From positions 91,962,849 to 92,026,848 of the forward strand of contig CM046443.1 of the NCBI GenBank assembly GCA_025506515.1: 64,000 bases of DNA. Direction: 5' to 3'. Shown piece by piece: positions 1 through 10,907 of the stretch. Every line of letters starts with the position of its first letter. Position 1 is the stretch's first letter. This stretch comes from Flaveria trinervia (lineage: Eukaryota; Streptophyta; Magnoliopsida; Asterales; Asteraceae). The translations under genes were made by a program, and so were the position numbers. The notes beneath the pieces were generated by a model. It ran no database searches, had not been told where the DNA came from, and saw only the letters and a list, made by a program, of their open reading frames with translations.

Positions 1-17
1 CAGGCCTGCAGTGGACT

Positions 18-845
18 TCAGTGCTTCGGAAGTATTCCTTCCTTCGAAGACCAACTTTTCTTCCGAAGGAAATTTTGCACTTGCCTTCTTCTTAGATTTG
101 GAGCTTCCAAAGGAAACAATTTTCCTTCCGAAGCTTGAATTTTCTTGGAACTCTTGGAAGTCTTTGTCTTGGTCATGTGAAGAGTACCTTTAGGATTGTA
201 TGGACAATCCTTAGCAAGATGAGCAGTACTTTCACACATGGCACACTCCATTTTCTTCTTCTGAAGAGCCTTCTACTGGGAACAAGATTGACTTTGATCA
301 CATCCCTTCTCCACCTTCATCTTTGTAGATGCTGAGACATTCCTTTTGGGCTGGGAACTGTTCTTGGAGTTTGATGGTCCAGGCTGTGCAGCAGTGGTAC
401 ACAGCAGATTAGTCTTCTTCTTGGCACTGAGATGATTTAAACAAGAACCAGTACTCTTAGCAGGAGAATTTAGGTTGATGTCTTCAGTCTTTACTACTTC
501 AAACCCTGCAGAGATAAACACTTGTTTCTGCTTGGAGTCAAAAGTAGCCTTGATCTCTTGAGCCTTCCTTGCTTTCCTTTTGCTCTTTCTGATCAAGTTC
601 TTCCTCATTGGCTTGGTCATCACAGTCTTTTTCTTCTCCTCAGAAGGATAGTGGCCCTTCTTAGAATCCTCCTCTTCACTCTTCTCAGAGGAATTCTTCA
701 CTATCACTTCTTCATCCTCTTCACTCAAATGATCTATGAGGGGAAGCTCATTTTCACAAGTTCCACACCTAGGTGATCTTACAGACAAGATTGTGTATGG
801 AGGAGCTATCTCATTTGATCCTAGTCCTGCTTGTTTTGATAGCAC
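18..845 (-). pseudogene. gag: C1 gag C-terminal part with second zinc knuckle
   Basis: One frame runs from 845 down to 18, with a single stop near 273. The first part holds the motif GLGSNEIAPPYT, typical of the junction after the gag coiled coil. It is followed by an acidic stretch and a Lys/Arg-rich stretch. The second part begins with a complete CX2CX4HX4C knuckle, CAMCESTAHLAKDC, which would bind zinc and nucleic acid. It is in a different frame from the upstream gag (887-2470), so at least one frameshift separates the two. The Ser/Lys-rich tail is coded by DNA containing several CTTCGGAAG/CTTCCGAAG half-palindromes that also occur in the LTR. Protease and the rest of pol lie outside the window. 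Confidence 0.75.
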
Positions 846-886
846 ACTTTGTTGTGCAGGGATGAGGATATCATGTTCTTGAAGGT

Positions 887-2470
887 CTATTCTTCAAGAA
901 CACATTTGTCTGCCCTGGCTTTGCTGATCACAAGCTCAGCCTGGCACTCAGTTAACTTGGTTATGAGATCCTTGATTTGAGTACTAAAATCTGTATGCTC
1001 ATGTTTTAGAACTGAAATTGTTTTCTCTAAGTCATCTATCTTCAGTTTATAATCATTTTCAAATTTTCTAAAATCATATTTTAAAATGTTTAAGGACTCA
1101 AGATCAGATCTCATCTCCAAGTTATAGGACCTGTATCTATTTGCTTTAGCAATGCATTCAGGGGTATAGAGATGTTCCAATACCTTGGCTTCATCATGAT
1201 CTGCCATCAGTGCTTGGTTTGGAGAAGCATCTTCCACCTGAAAGCTCCAGTCAAAGCTTCCTTCTTCAACAGCCTGCTTCTTTGGCTTCTTATTATGGGG
1301 ATCTTTGTCAGTGTAGTTGGGTCTGGACTGTGTTTGGCCACCACTTGTTCTAGGTGCCTTACACTCCCTGGCAAAGTGGCCCATCAAGTTATAGTTGTAA
1401 CACTTGACTTTGCATTTGTCCAGGCCAAACTTTACGCTGGTTGCATCGCTTGGAAACTTCCTTCTAGTCCGCTTGTAGAACTTCTTGGCTCTATGAGTGA
1501 GAAGAGCCATCTGCTGGACTATCTCCATGTACTCCAGATCATCTAGATGGATACAGTCTAGGTCTTTAAAGGTGATCAGGAAGCTGCCACAACTTTCATC
1601 AGAAGACACAAATGCTTGAGAAGAACTTGTATCTTGGAATGGGCTTCCTTGGGTGTAGTTCTCTCTTGGTGTCTCTGGGAAGGTGATGAAAGGACCCTTT
1701 GGTGAGTTGTCAGGGTAGCATATGAGATAATGTTGGGGTTCTATGCTATCCCTTTCAATCACATGCAGGGCTGAACCCATTTGATTATTGGAGTTGCCAG
1801 ATGAACCTTGCATGTTCATCTCCATCTAGTAGCCACTGAGAATCCCATATAACTCTGTCATAGTAAGAGTTTTTAGACTCTCAGTCCTCTTGATCACCAC
1901 ATAGTAGTGTGTCCACTGCCTAGGAAGTGAGGACATGAACTTCCCAACAATGTCCCTGTTCTCAAGAGGAACTCCTTCATCCACAAGGGTATCCATAATC
2001 TCAACATACCTGAAGTATTGCTGAGTCATTGTTTCACCTGTTTTGAAGGTGAAGTTTTCAAACTGCTGCTTCAGGAGATCCTTCTTGTTCTCCTTGGCTT
2101 CAGAGGAACCCTCATACATCATTTTCAGTGCATCCCACAACTGCTTGGTTGTTTTTCACTTCTTGAAACCTCTGTATACAGAGTTTAGAAGAGCAGTGTG
2201 AAGGGCTGTCATGGCTTTTCTATCAATTTCTACTCTCTTCTTGTATTCATCAGAGTAGTTTGCCATAACCTTGGGGATCATACCAGCACCAGTAGCAGAG
2301 AGGGTGCTAGGTATGTAAGATCCATTCTCAATAGACTCCCATATTCTTGAGTGTAGAGACCTGATGAAACCTTCCATTCTCAGGCACCAGGTATCAAAGT
2401 CATCAAGAGTGATCAATGGGGACTTGTTCATGGTTCCGATTTCCATATTAGTCTTGGAAATCACTGCCAT
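887..2470 (-). pseudogene. gag: C1 gag, N-terminal and core part
   Basis: One frame runs from an ATG at 2470 to 887, interrupted by stops near 2156-2158 and 1826-1828. The N-terminal part (MAVISKTNMEIG..., LDDFDTWCLRMEGFIRS) and the following WDALKMMYEGSSEAKENKK and LPRQWTHYYVVIK segments are the UBN2/DUF4219 gag core of plant copia elements, which forms the virus-like particle. Near 1350-1405 there is a knuckle CYNYNLMGHFAREC whose second Cys is Tyr, so it should not bind zinc. The last 100 residues are a likely coiled coil (LESLNILKYDFRKFENDYKL...). The start is supported by lying about 70 bases downstream of the primer-binding site. Confidence 0.85.
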
Positions 2471-2540
2471 TTGAAAAGTTTAGTATTTGTGTGTGTGAGG
2501 GATCTTAAGATTGTGAGATCTTATATCAAGAGCCTGGAAT

Positions 2541-2552
2541 GCTCTGATACCA
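2541..2552 (-). other. C1 primer-binding site (initiator-Met tRNA)
   Basis: The plus strand reads GCTCTGATACCA, so the element strand reads TGGTATCAGAGC, the standard plant copia primer-binding site complementary to the 3' end of initiator-Met tRNA. It lies two bases from the LTR end (TGCAGG on the plus strand at 2555). Confidence 0.95.
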
Positions 2553-2554
2553 AA

Positions 2555-3361
2555 TGCAGGACCGGTGAAGGGGGTCACTTATAACACAACAACACAAAGA
2601 GGAGATTAACCAAAACTTAATCAAACAGTAAACTGGATTAACCACAAGAACATACAAAGAACACAAGTAATGTAAGAGACAGAAAACAAGAGCACAAGTA
2701 TATGGTTTCAAGAATGCAGTATATTACTTTCTCTATGTTCTATTACAAGTGTTACAAAGCATATGGAAAAGATACAAGAACATGAGATACTTATACTACA
2801 TCCTACAACCGGCCATACTCTGAAAGCTAGCCGAATACAATTGACTAGACTGAAAACAAAATCAATTGTAGAGTCAAAAAGGCAGATTGCCTTTTTGACT
2901 TTGTGACTATGACATGCCATAGCTCACATCCTTATCTATTAAAAAAAGGATAAAGTACATGAAGTAGAAAGTTACAGACTCAAGACCTCAATGTACAGTT
3001 ACCAAAAGCATGGACCTTTTCACCAACTCATACAAGTTGGTGACTTTACAGAGATGCAACAGAAAGGTGTCCAGCTTTATGAAATAGTACATCAGATAAA
3101 TCATGTTACTAAAAGTATTTGGAAGAAATCTGTCTTCATGAGTTGAGGCTTCGGAATACTTTGTCTCTAAAGCTTCGGAAGACTTCATCTTTGGCTTCAG
3201 AAGATATTGGTCTTGGCTTCGGAAGATTTCACACTTAGAATATTTCTGTTGCATGTGTGAAACATCCGAAGCATTCTTCTTCTGTACTTGTGCAGCATGC
3301 ATGCAGAAAGACTTTGGTTGCTTCAGCCTCTAAGCATATTCTCTACACTGTGTGTTATACA
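2555..3361 (-). repeat. C1 5' LTR
   Basis: The inner edge is fixed by the adjacent primer-binding site and begins TG on the plus strand. The outer edge is uncertain; ...TTATACA at 3361 is one CA-ending candidate. Between 3140 and 3275 the LTR carries repeated CTTCGGAAG-type motifs. ORFs here are chance. Confidence 0.55.
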
Positions 3362-3529
3362 ACGTGTGATCTTAGCGAACCCATAAGAGTTCACACACAC
3401 AGGGGGAGTCTATCATAGTGACCACTCCATACATGCGATATGGGGTCTTTGTCATTTAACCCTAGATGAATTGCTTAGTGCTCTAGAGGGGGGGGGGGGG
3501 GGGGGTTAAGCACATGACAGGACCTAGAT
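3362..3529. other. Flank with G homopolymer
   Basis: No gene seen. It contains 18 consecutive G residues at 3488-3505. The bases before it (AGGGGGAGTC near 3400) resemble a polypurine tract but have no adjoining LTR that I can recognise. Confidence 0.4.
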
Positions 3530-4027
3530 AGAAGTGAAAGATAATAAATGTACAAAAAGTGTTGTAAGTACGAAATGTGCGAAACGTGCGAAATGTACGA
3601 AACGAACAATGATCAAGATAATAATGATTACCTTGATGTACGTACGATGTGTGATCACGTGCGATAGTAATGAAAATGTTTTAACGAAAGGAAGGTAATG
3701 CAATGGTTTTATAAAACTAGAACTCACTCAGCAGCACTGACTTTTATGTATTTTTCCAGTTGGTAGGTGAGCATTGCTGAGGATGGCGTGGGGCAGCTAC
3801 TTGGCATTTTTGGATGGCATTCTTTTGTATAACGTTTTTTCATTGTAATACGAACGAACTATATTTTGTAATGAACGATGTATTATTTTGCAAAAGTGTT
3901 TATTTAAAGGAAATGAAATGTTTGTTTAAAGTGTTTCCGCTGCATGGCTTTAGTAAAGTTAATGTAATTATATGTTTTATGTGCGATGATTGACCAACTG
4001 TGAGCATCCCGAGAACGGGGCCTTACA
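3530..4027 (+). repeat. 3' end of a Tekay-like gypsy LTR (fragment)
   Basis: Composition and short motifs match the 3' part of plant Tekay LTRs: a GTACGAAATGTGCGAAACG-type repeat stretch, then AACTCACTCAGCAGCACTGAC and GGTAGGTGAGCATTGCTG. It finishes with a GAGCATCCCGAGAACGGGG hairpin just before the terminal TTACA at 4027. The left part is missing. No pol of the same element adjoins it. Identification rests on my memory of the family. Confidence 0.5.
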
Positions 4028-4526
4028 ATCACTCTTATTCATTTGCTTGCACTACTTGTATATTTTTTCACGCTATTTTTGGTTGTTGCATATTTTGGTC
4101 ATTTTGACCTCATATTTAGCTTGTTTCTTTTCTAATTTTCTTTTCTCAAGAATAACCTTACTATGATTGAACTGCTATTGATATAACTCTTTCAAATATG
4201 TTATGGATTGGACTTTATCGTCTAAGGTTCCATAAAAGGCTAGGGCTTTTGGGTTTATTGTTTTGTTTTGAAACGACAAGTTGGGGCTCAACATAGTATC
4301 TATAGGGAGATTTTTTTGCTATGGAATTGAAAAGAATATTTTAAACAAATGGTTCAACCCTAATCCCTCTATCATATTTATGCACACATTGGTTTATGAT
4401 CTTGATATGTATCAATTACATGAGTTATAACTTGGATGCACATCATGGATTCCCTCTTTATGAAAAGAAATAAAGTAACTCATAGTATACTATGAGTCTG
4501 TAATTAGGCTCAACTCTCACGGAAAC
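4028..4526 (-). other. Non-coding part of the minus-strand Athila relic, distal to the solo LTR
   Basis: No ORF of interest and no recognised motif. It is placed in the Athila relic because the solo LTR at 4527-6935 has near-matching 5-bp flanks. That implies this stretch was once contiguous with 6936-7330, which leads into the recognisable Athila pol end. Confidence 0.35.
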
Positions 4527-6935
4527 TTTCACACCCTGACTGATGGCGGAATCATCGGGGCGGACGCATGTGAAACGATTGTTCATAGCACATGGAACTA
4601 AATAACTTGGAATAATATTAAATACCATTTTCATTAAACACTACTAAACAATTAAGTCATTACAATACAACAAAGATATAAACAACATAAGATGTTTAAT
4701 TAAACTAAGTCCAAGTCCTTTATGAGCAAGAAGAGTTCCTCAAGTAGCAATCGTGAAACATGTTAAAAAATAAAGGGTCAACTATAAAAGTTGGTGAGTT
4801 TCCATGGGTTAAGTATATATAAATATATAAAATATTTACAAGTAGCAATTCATGTTAATGGTTATGAATTATGCAAGTTGTAGAACACATATAGCTACAA
4901 TCAAATCTTGACCAAGATTAAGATTACAAGTTTATAACGATTAGCTAAGTTTACTTGGTTCCCATGATAAACAAGTCATACGTCATCAAGAGCCGGAAAT
5001 ACATCGGCTTTAGCACCAAATAGGCTTATCAGGCCTATAGATCTATAACGTCATCAGGCTAGCAATAGTTAATGATTGTCAACATATAATGTATCTCATA
5101 TAACACTCATAATAATACAAATAACCATGACAAAAAGTAAAGATGAATTGCATGTGTATTACAAGTATAAAAAAATTACAAGTGTAAGTTGATAAGGTTA
5201 ACATGTTTCACCCCAAAAGGTGTGAAATAAAGTAAAAAAAGAGGCATGGAGAACTCACACGGAAAAATCACATTGTATAATGATGGTTGTAGAGTACATA
5301 AGGAAGCTGGGATGTTCAAGAGTCAAAAGTGATAACTAAAGGATAAAAAGAAATAATAACTTGAGGTCAAAATTCATTATAAGAAGTTAGGACGTTTAGA
5401 GAATGCTAAAAAGTGAAAGGTAGATTTAAATATGATTATTGCATCAGATTTAGATTCTGGAAAGAATATTTGGTATGTGTTTGAACAGGTTCTAAATATA
5501 GCAAATGGTTTCATAAATTATAAAAATTTATATTTGACTAGTTCATAGTCTCCCGGACAACTTTTATTTATAAACATTTTTATGAAAAGATTGTTAAATA
5601 GGTCTAAACAGCAGCACAAGACAGAAGGTAGTGAAATGCACACTTATCTTGTGAAATTATTGTTGAGTCGTACGATTGAGTTTGAAGACGTATTAACTAT
5701 TGTTAAAAGGGTAATTAAATAAAATCAATATTAGAGTCTGAGTTTACTCAAATTTAGTTTGTTATGACCAAGTTATGATTAGTTGAAGTCAGGCTATATT
5801 CTGCCATAATTATAGTAAGGCATTTATGTACACTTTTAAAATTGTTAAAGCATGAAACATGTTAGAAAAAAGTATTATGTTGATATATAGTATATTAGAA
5901 TTCATTTGAGTTATAAAAAAAATATTCCAAGACTTTGGCATAGCCATCATTTAGAGAAATAATCTTGTGGAAAAAGCAAATGCGGCAGCATAATCGTCCA
6001 TATGCAAACAGGATTCTTTGTTTACGTTAGTGTGTTCTTAGCTTGATTTAGGAATGTTAGTGATTATTATAAGGTTAGTGAAAGTTAGAAGATTTATGAT
6101 CAAATGATAATGATTAAAATTAAAAGATATTTAGTAGAAGAAAGAATAAAAGTAAAAACATAAAATCATGAGAATAATTGAATGTTAGGATGATTGAAAC
6201 AATATATAAATATATAATATAAAAGCAATATAAGATTACCTTAGTCTCAGGAACTTCTTGAAATTAATTATAAAAGAAAATTTTAAATTTGATCAAAACC
6301 AAGAAATGAAAGAAAGATTTGTTAGTGTGATTTTTAGAGAATGAGCAATTGAAAAGTAAGGCCTAAGCCTTGCTTTTATAGTTGAGGTTAGGAGGAGGTT
6401 ATACATAGTGTTAATGGTAAGTTACAAGTATTTCAAAAACGGGTTATAATTTTTATATAAATATAAGATTAAATAAAATAAATAGATAAAAGAATAATTA
6501 TAATTTGAACTTTTAATTTATTAAAACCTTAATTTTAATTTAATCAACTTATTTTCTTATAAAATCTTTATAACTTTTATAAAACTTGTAACTTTATAAT
6601 TTGATTATTTATTTTCAATAATTAAAATTCATAATTACTAATAAAACTTTATAAGGTTATTAAAATTCATTTTATAACTTTATACATTTTAATATGTCTT
6701 TTCCATTTAGTAATTTATCGTAAAATGATTTATAAATCTTTATAACTTTATATAAAAAATTATTTATAAATTAATAAATTATTACAAGTTGTTTAGATGA
6801 TTACTAAATGAATAATTCACGATATAAATTTCACATTTAATGCATTTGATCCATTAAAATTATTAAATAAATTAATAATGAAAGTTCAAATGGGTTCGGG
6901 GTTGGGTTTTAACTTGGAAAATGGTGGATGTTACA
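4527..6935 (-). repeat. Old solo LTR, Tekay-type gypsy
   Basis: About 2.4 kb that aligns by eye over its first 700 bases with the T1 LTR at 42548. Both have CACACC..TGACGGTGGAATCRTC-like starts, then GGTCCAAGTCC, then AGTTGGTGAGTTTCC, ACAAGTAGCAATTCATGT and TTTGGCTTTAGCACCAAATAGG-like blocks. It ends GGATGTTACA like T1 (GAGATGTTACA). The start has decayed from TGTCACACC to TTTCACACC. Flanks are GAAAC (4522-4526) and GAAAA (6936-6940), a target duplication with one mismatch. No pol adjoins it, so it is a solo LTR, and the decay makes it one of the oldest layers here. It is very AT-rich from 5500 on, with no coding content. Confidence 0.75.
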
Positions 6936-7330
6936 GAAAAGGTGGAAAGAGGTAGTAAAATGTGTAGCATGTATATTCTCTACAATTAGTTTGTTACACC
7001 ACCTAGGACTTTCATCTACTTTTATGACAATTCATGATTAGGGTGCATTACTCAATTTTCCAAACAAACATGTCAAGGGATCCATAAGTGCACAAACCAG
7101 TAACAGTTAGCCATGTATGCAAAATTTTGAGTTCCATATACACTTAAGTTTACTTAGACAAGTTTTTCAAAGTTGCTTAATTTTTGAAAGTGGTTCAAAA
7201 CTTTCTTTCAATTCTTCCCTTTATCCACACACTTGGGATACATTGTCCCTAATGTATGGTTTTACAACATGAATAAACATGGTAATGATTAATAAACAGA
7301 TAAAGAAGGAGTACATGAACCTGATCATTA
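6936..7330 (-). other. Non-coding 3' region of the minus-strand Athila relic
   Basis: The stretch lies beyond the recognisable pol end of the relic in element orientation. It has only short chance ORFs (for example 7221-7424). No LTR or polypurine tract could be identified. Confidence 0.35.
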
Positions 7331-7787
7331 GTGAGAGCTTATTGTAGGGGACTTGCGCCTCCACACACTTGAGTGCTTGTGTCTTGTGCTTGATTGAATA
7401 AGCTAAAAACAAAACAAAGGACATAAAAACTAATAAAAGAAGTAAAAATCACATTCGTAGGAATAATGGTTGCATTTAGCATGTGCAACAAGCCTTTGAA
7501 CCCATCAGTAGACCTAAGTGGACGAGTTATAGTCTCGTGAGGGTTTCTAGTGAACACACCCACAAGGTTCTTGGGTTGCCTCCCGTAAGCGCCAAGTTTT
7601 AGGTCTTCAGCCAAACCTTACCTGATACCACTTATGGTGTTCGTATTGAATGCTTTTCTTTAAATTTCTTTTCATATAGATGCTTCTCTTTGCTTGATAG
7701 TGTCTCTTGTTCACTCAAAATTTGGCCAAACATTCCTTCTTTAATCCTTGATTTCTTATGATCCGGTGGTTTACCCATCTTAACATC

Positions 7788-8408
7788 TCATCTCGAATTT
7801 TCATTCCTTGGTGGCTCCACCTTCACAATCTCCTCCTTTTCCACATTATCAAGCTCAAACCTATAAGGATCAAAACCATTTTTCTTGGTGATATCCTTGT
7901 TTACATGTGAAATGTAAGGAGGATTACACTCATTAGTAGCATCTGATATAGAACAATCATTGTTAACTACATATGTAATTGATTTCGAAAACACATTAAA
8001 GAACAACTTATGGTTTTTGAATGTCATGCTGATAATTCCATCTCCGCAATTGATTTGAGTTTTGGCTGTTGCCAAGAATGGTTGACCTAAAATTACCTTG
8101 GGTTGTTTGTTTGTCCTTACCGGTGTGTAGTGAAGCACCATAAAGTCTACATGGTAGTAGAACTCTCCTAGATTGATTATCACATCCTTAACCATCCCTC
8201 GGGGTTGTTTCCATGTCGAATAAGCAAGCACCACTATTTTGTTAGTTTCATGTAATGGATTAAAGTCATATTGGTCATACAAGCTCCCAGAAAGGATGCT
8301 AACACACGCTCCATAATCTAAAAGTGCACTCTTGATTTTAAATTGGAAGGATTGGTTGTCCCATGTCACTTCAGTCTTCTTCATCACCTTCCTTATTATT
8401 AATTGCAA
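7788..8408 (-). pseudogene. pol: Athila relic: retropepsin-type protease
   Basis: This is an open frame of 206 residues from 8408. The active-site region reads LLDYGACVSILSGSLYDQYDF, homologous to LDLGSSVSILPWSLYDQYDF of the plus-strand copy at 13380-13450. It is followed by a PKVILGQPFLATAKTQINCGDGIISM flap and C-terminal part, parallel to NFILGRPFLATANAQINC in the other copy. The catalytic Asp is present but DLG(A/S) has become DYGA. Family knowledge: this aspartic protease matures gag-pol. It is left without the downstream enzymes by the deletion, so the frame cannot make a working polyprotein. Confidence 0.85.
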
Positions 8409-8479
8409 CTATTTAAGGAGTAAAGGTTAAATCATAATCAATACATATAGATTTAGGAACGATACTAACCTAGTTTATG

Positions 8480-9606
8480 TGCATGTCCTTTGAAATTAAG
8501 ACGTGATGTTGGGGGTTCTTGTTTGTGTCACTTGGAAGCTTCCCCTGTTCCCGTCCGGACAATTGTTCAACTAATTGTCCTAGTTGCTTTGCAATGGCCT
8601 CATTGGTTTTTTTCTTGCACCTTTTTAAATTGCTTGAACTCTTTCATCTTCTTTGCAAGGTCTTGAATCACCACAAGGATTTCATTATCATTACCATTAG
8701 TTGTAGAAGTTTCTTGTTGATGTTATTGATTCCTTTGTTGGTATTGACCTCCTTGTTGGTAATTCCCTTGATTGTAGTTATTCCTTTGGTAGCTGCCTTG
8801 ACTGTAGCTTTGTTTTCGGCCTTGATATTGGTTGCTTTCTTGATTTGGTACCTGAAAAGGAGGATTCAATTAGTTAGTATAATTACCATATCTAAGATTT
8901 GGGTGATTTCTAAGACCGGGATGATAGGTGTTGGAATTCATGTCATATGTCTTCCTTTCTTCTTGGCCTTGTAATTGATTTACTTCTTCATTCTTTCCCA
9001 AATTCAAGTAGCATGTATCCGACATGTGGCCTATGTCATTACACATGCCACATACGTCGTATTCACTAGATATGTGTGCCATACCACTCTTTCCAACTTT
9101 AAGGCTTGTTCTTTCTTGTTCCAAAATGACAATTCTATCCATTGCAACTTGGTCATTCACTATCTTTCGAATCACACCTCTTGACCTTTTACTTGATTGT
9201 GTACGTTTCTTAGATATCACACTCATTCTTTCTAAAATGTTCTAATCATCATCCTCATGATTTAAAGTAAATGTACCCACACTTGTAGAGTTTACATCTT
9301 TTGCATCTTCTGGTGAGAGGCCATCATAGAATGCTGATATTAGTTCCCACTTCGCTATTCCCTGACGTGGACAAGTTCTCCACATCTCTTTGAACCAATG
9401 AAAAACTTCATGGAATTGTTCCCCTCACTGTTGTGTAAAACCTTGAATTGCTCGCCTTGCATAACTTGTTCTTTGAGACGTGTAATATTCATCCAAGAAT
9501 ATTTGTTGCAAATTTGAACCCACGTGTAGATGCTTGCAGAAGGCAAAGATAAAAACCATTGCTTGGCTTTATCCTTAAGTGAAAACTGAAATAGTGACGC
9601 GTTCAT
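8480..9606 (-). pseudogene. gag: Athila relic: gag, central to C-terminal part
   Basis: From 9606 leftward the sequence begins mid-domain with FQFSLKDKAKQWFLSLPSASI, the gag core (plus-strand copy: SQFTLKDRAKQWFLTFP near 11715). After stops and a frameshift a second frame (9226-8870) holds an intact knuckle CGMCNDIGHMSDTC, then YDMNSNTYHPGLRNHPNL, shared with the plus-strand copy at 12340-12385. A Gln/Asn-rich linker with stops leads to the protease. The N-terminal gag and the 5' LTR are missing: the sequence breaks at about 9606, where the plus-strand Athila LTR seems to start. Confidence 0.8.
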
Positions 9607-10766
9607 GTTTTGTATGTGTTTAAAGTGTTTAAATGTATGCTTTTAATATGATTTTCCTATCGAGCGTAATCATATTGTCTTAGGTTTGAATTATAGGTGT
9701 GGGAAGCTTAAATGATGTAATTAAAGGTTGCACGAAGATTGGATGATATATGGATGAAAAGAGATGAAGAAAATGAAGAAATTGGGGGCAAAATGAGCAT
9801 ACGGCATAACTTACGTCCTAAAGGAAGTAAGTTATGTCCTTTCTAAAACTGATAGTTTTTTTGGATCTCTCTCTAGGCTAACCACGTATATTATGGGGAA
9901 GGACGTAATTTACGTCCCTAAGGACGTAACTTACGTCGTAGGGTCGGATTTGACGTAATTTTCCGGATTTTGACCATATTTAAGAAGGGTTATCAATTCT
10001 AAAAACCCTAATTCGCATTGGGAGAAAAAAGGGATGAACTTGGACAATTCTTGAGGTCAATTATACTTCTCCAACTCATTCCAATCCATCAAATCATTTT
10101 CCAATCCGATCTTGTTGCTGAATTCATGAAGATGCAAGGCTAAACTATTCGTGATCTACCTCGGGTGATAGGTTTCGTGTTTTTAGATTTTCGTTTATGT
10201 TCAAATTGTGTTAGGATTAAACTTTAGAACACGTTAAGTTCTTTATTGAGTTTAATTTGTGTCTTGATTATTTAAATAATTGTTTTAGTAAATCTTGATT
10301 TGAATTTCATATAAGTTTGCCCAAGTTGTATGATTGCAAGGTTTTGGGTGTTAATTAAATTGACATGGTGTACTAAGACCCGTTAAGTCTTGGTTATTTA
10401 TTTCACTTAACCATTATACGTATAGAATCCCCGTTAAGGATTTTCCACCAAGTTGAACTAGCAATTATCGAGAACCGAACCTGAATCCCGAGGTGGATTA
10501 CCTTTTTTCATAATCATCTTCTAATCAATTTTCATTAATTGCAAGTTTTTTTCTTAATTAATTTGTTAATCATTCTAAGATTCACTTTTCACAACCAAGA
10601 GACAATAGTTTGATAATTCATTAGTTAATCTATTCTCTTACAAATCAAAGTACAACACACCGACCACTAATTCCACGAGGTTCGATAACCCTACTTCCCT
10701 AACTAGTTAAGGTGACTTGGAACACACATTTTACATCCTATTTGATTGATACTTCGACATCAATCA
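9607..10766 (+). repeat. Athila 5' LTR
   Basis: The right end is fixed by the PBS and by identity with the 3' LTR. The left end at 9607 (TGTTTTGTATG) is inferred from the point where the neighbouring antisense gag breaks off. Between 9800 and 9950 it holds palindromes around ACGT: GGACGTAATTTACGTCC at 9901-9917 and GGACGTAACTTACGTC at 9922-9937. AAAACCCTAATTCGCATTGG near 10002 resembles a transcribed leader. No coding content. Confidence 0.65.
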
Positions 10767-10771
10767 AATTT

Positions 10772-10789
10772 TGGCGCTGTTGTCGGGGA
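10772..10789 (+). other. Athila primer-binding site
   Basis: TGGCGCTGTTGTCGGGGA differs at two positions from the TGGCGCCGTTGCCGGGGA motif usual after Athila/Tat 5' LTRs (from memory, held to pair with an Asp-type tRNA). Both differences are C to T. Confidence 0.85.
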
Positions 10790-10907
10790 ATCGGTGTGCT
10801 TGGTGTTTTTCTATTTGATTTGTTTTTAGTTTTTGTTATTCGTTTTGCTTTGTTTCTTTATTTCCTTGTTACGCTTGGTGTTTTTCAGTGTGTAGGTGAC
10901 AGATCAC

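Larger units (their letters stand above)
1..3361 (-). mobile_element. C1: Ty1/copia (Sirevirus-like) retrotransposon, 5' part
   Basis: On the minus strand the order from right to left is LTR, initiator-Met primer-binding site, gag with UBN2-type core, zinc knuckle, acidic/basic gag tail and a second zinc knuckle. The element then leaves the window, so pol and the 3' LTR are not visible. The long gag with two knuckles and a charged middle part is what Sirevirus-type copia elements show. The outer edge of the LTR near 3361 is a guess. Confidence 0.85.
7331..9606 (-). mobile_element. Minus-strand Athila-type gypsy relic with internal pol deletion
   Basis: Reading leftward from 9606 there is mid-gag, the gag zinc knuckle, protease (to 7788) and then, without RT, RNase H or integrase, the sequence that normally follows integrase. 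The stretch at 7530-7620 on the minus strand (GGCTGAAGACCTAAAACTTGGCGCTTACGGGAGGCAACCC in substance) matches the same post-integrase landmark of the plus-strand Athila at 16918-16965. An internal deletion of roughly 2.5 kb or more is inferred between 7620 and 7788. Confidence 0.75.

Noticed and set aside
2526..3302. Three minus-strand ORFs in the C1 LTR
   Set aside because: They lie upstream of the PBS within LTR DNA, have no similarity to known domains, and look like chance.
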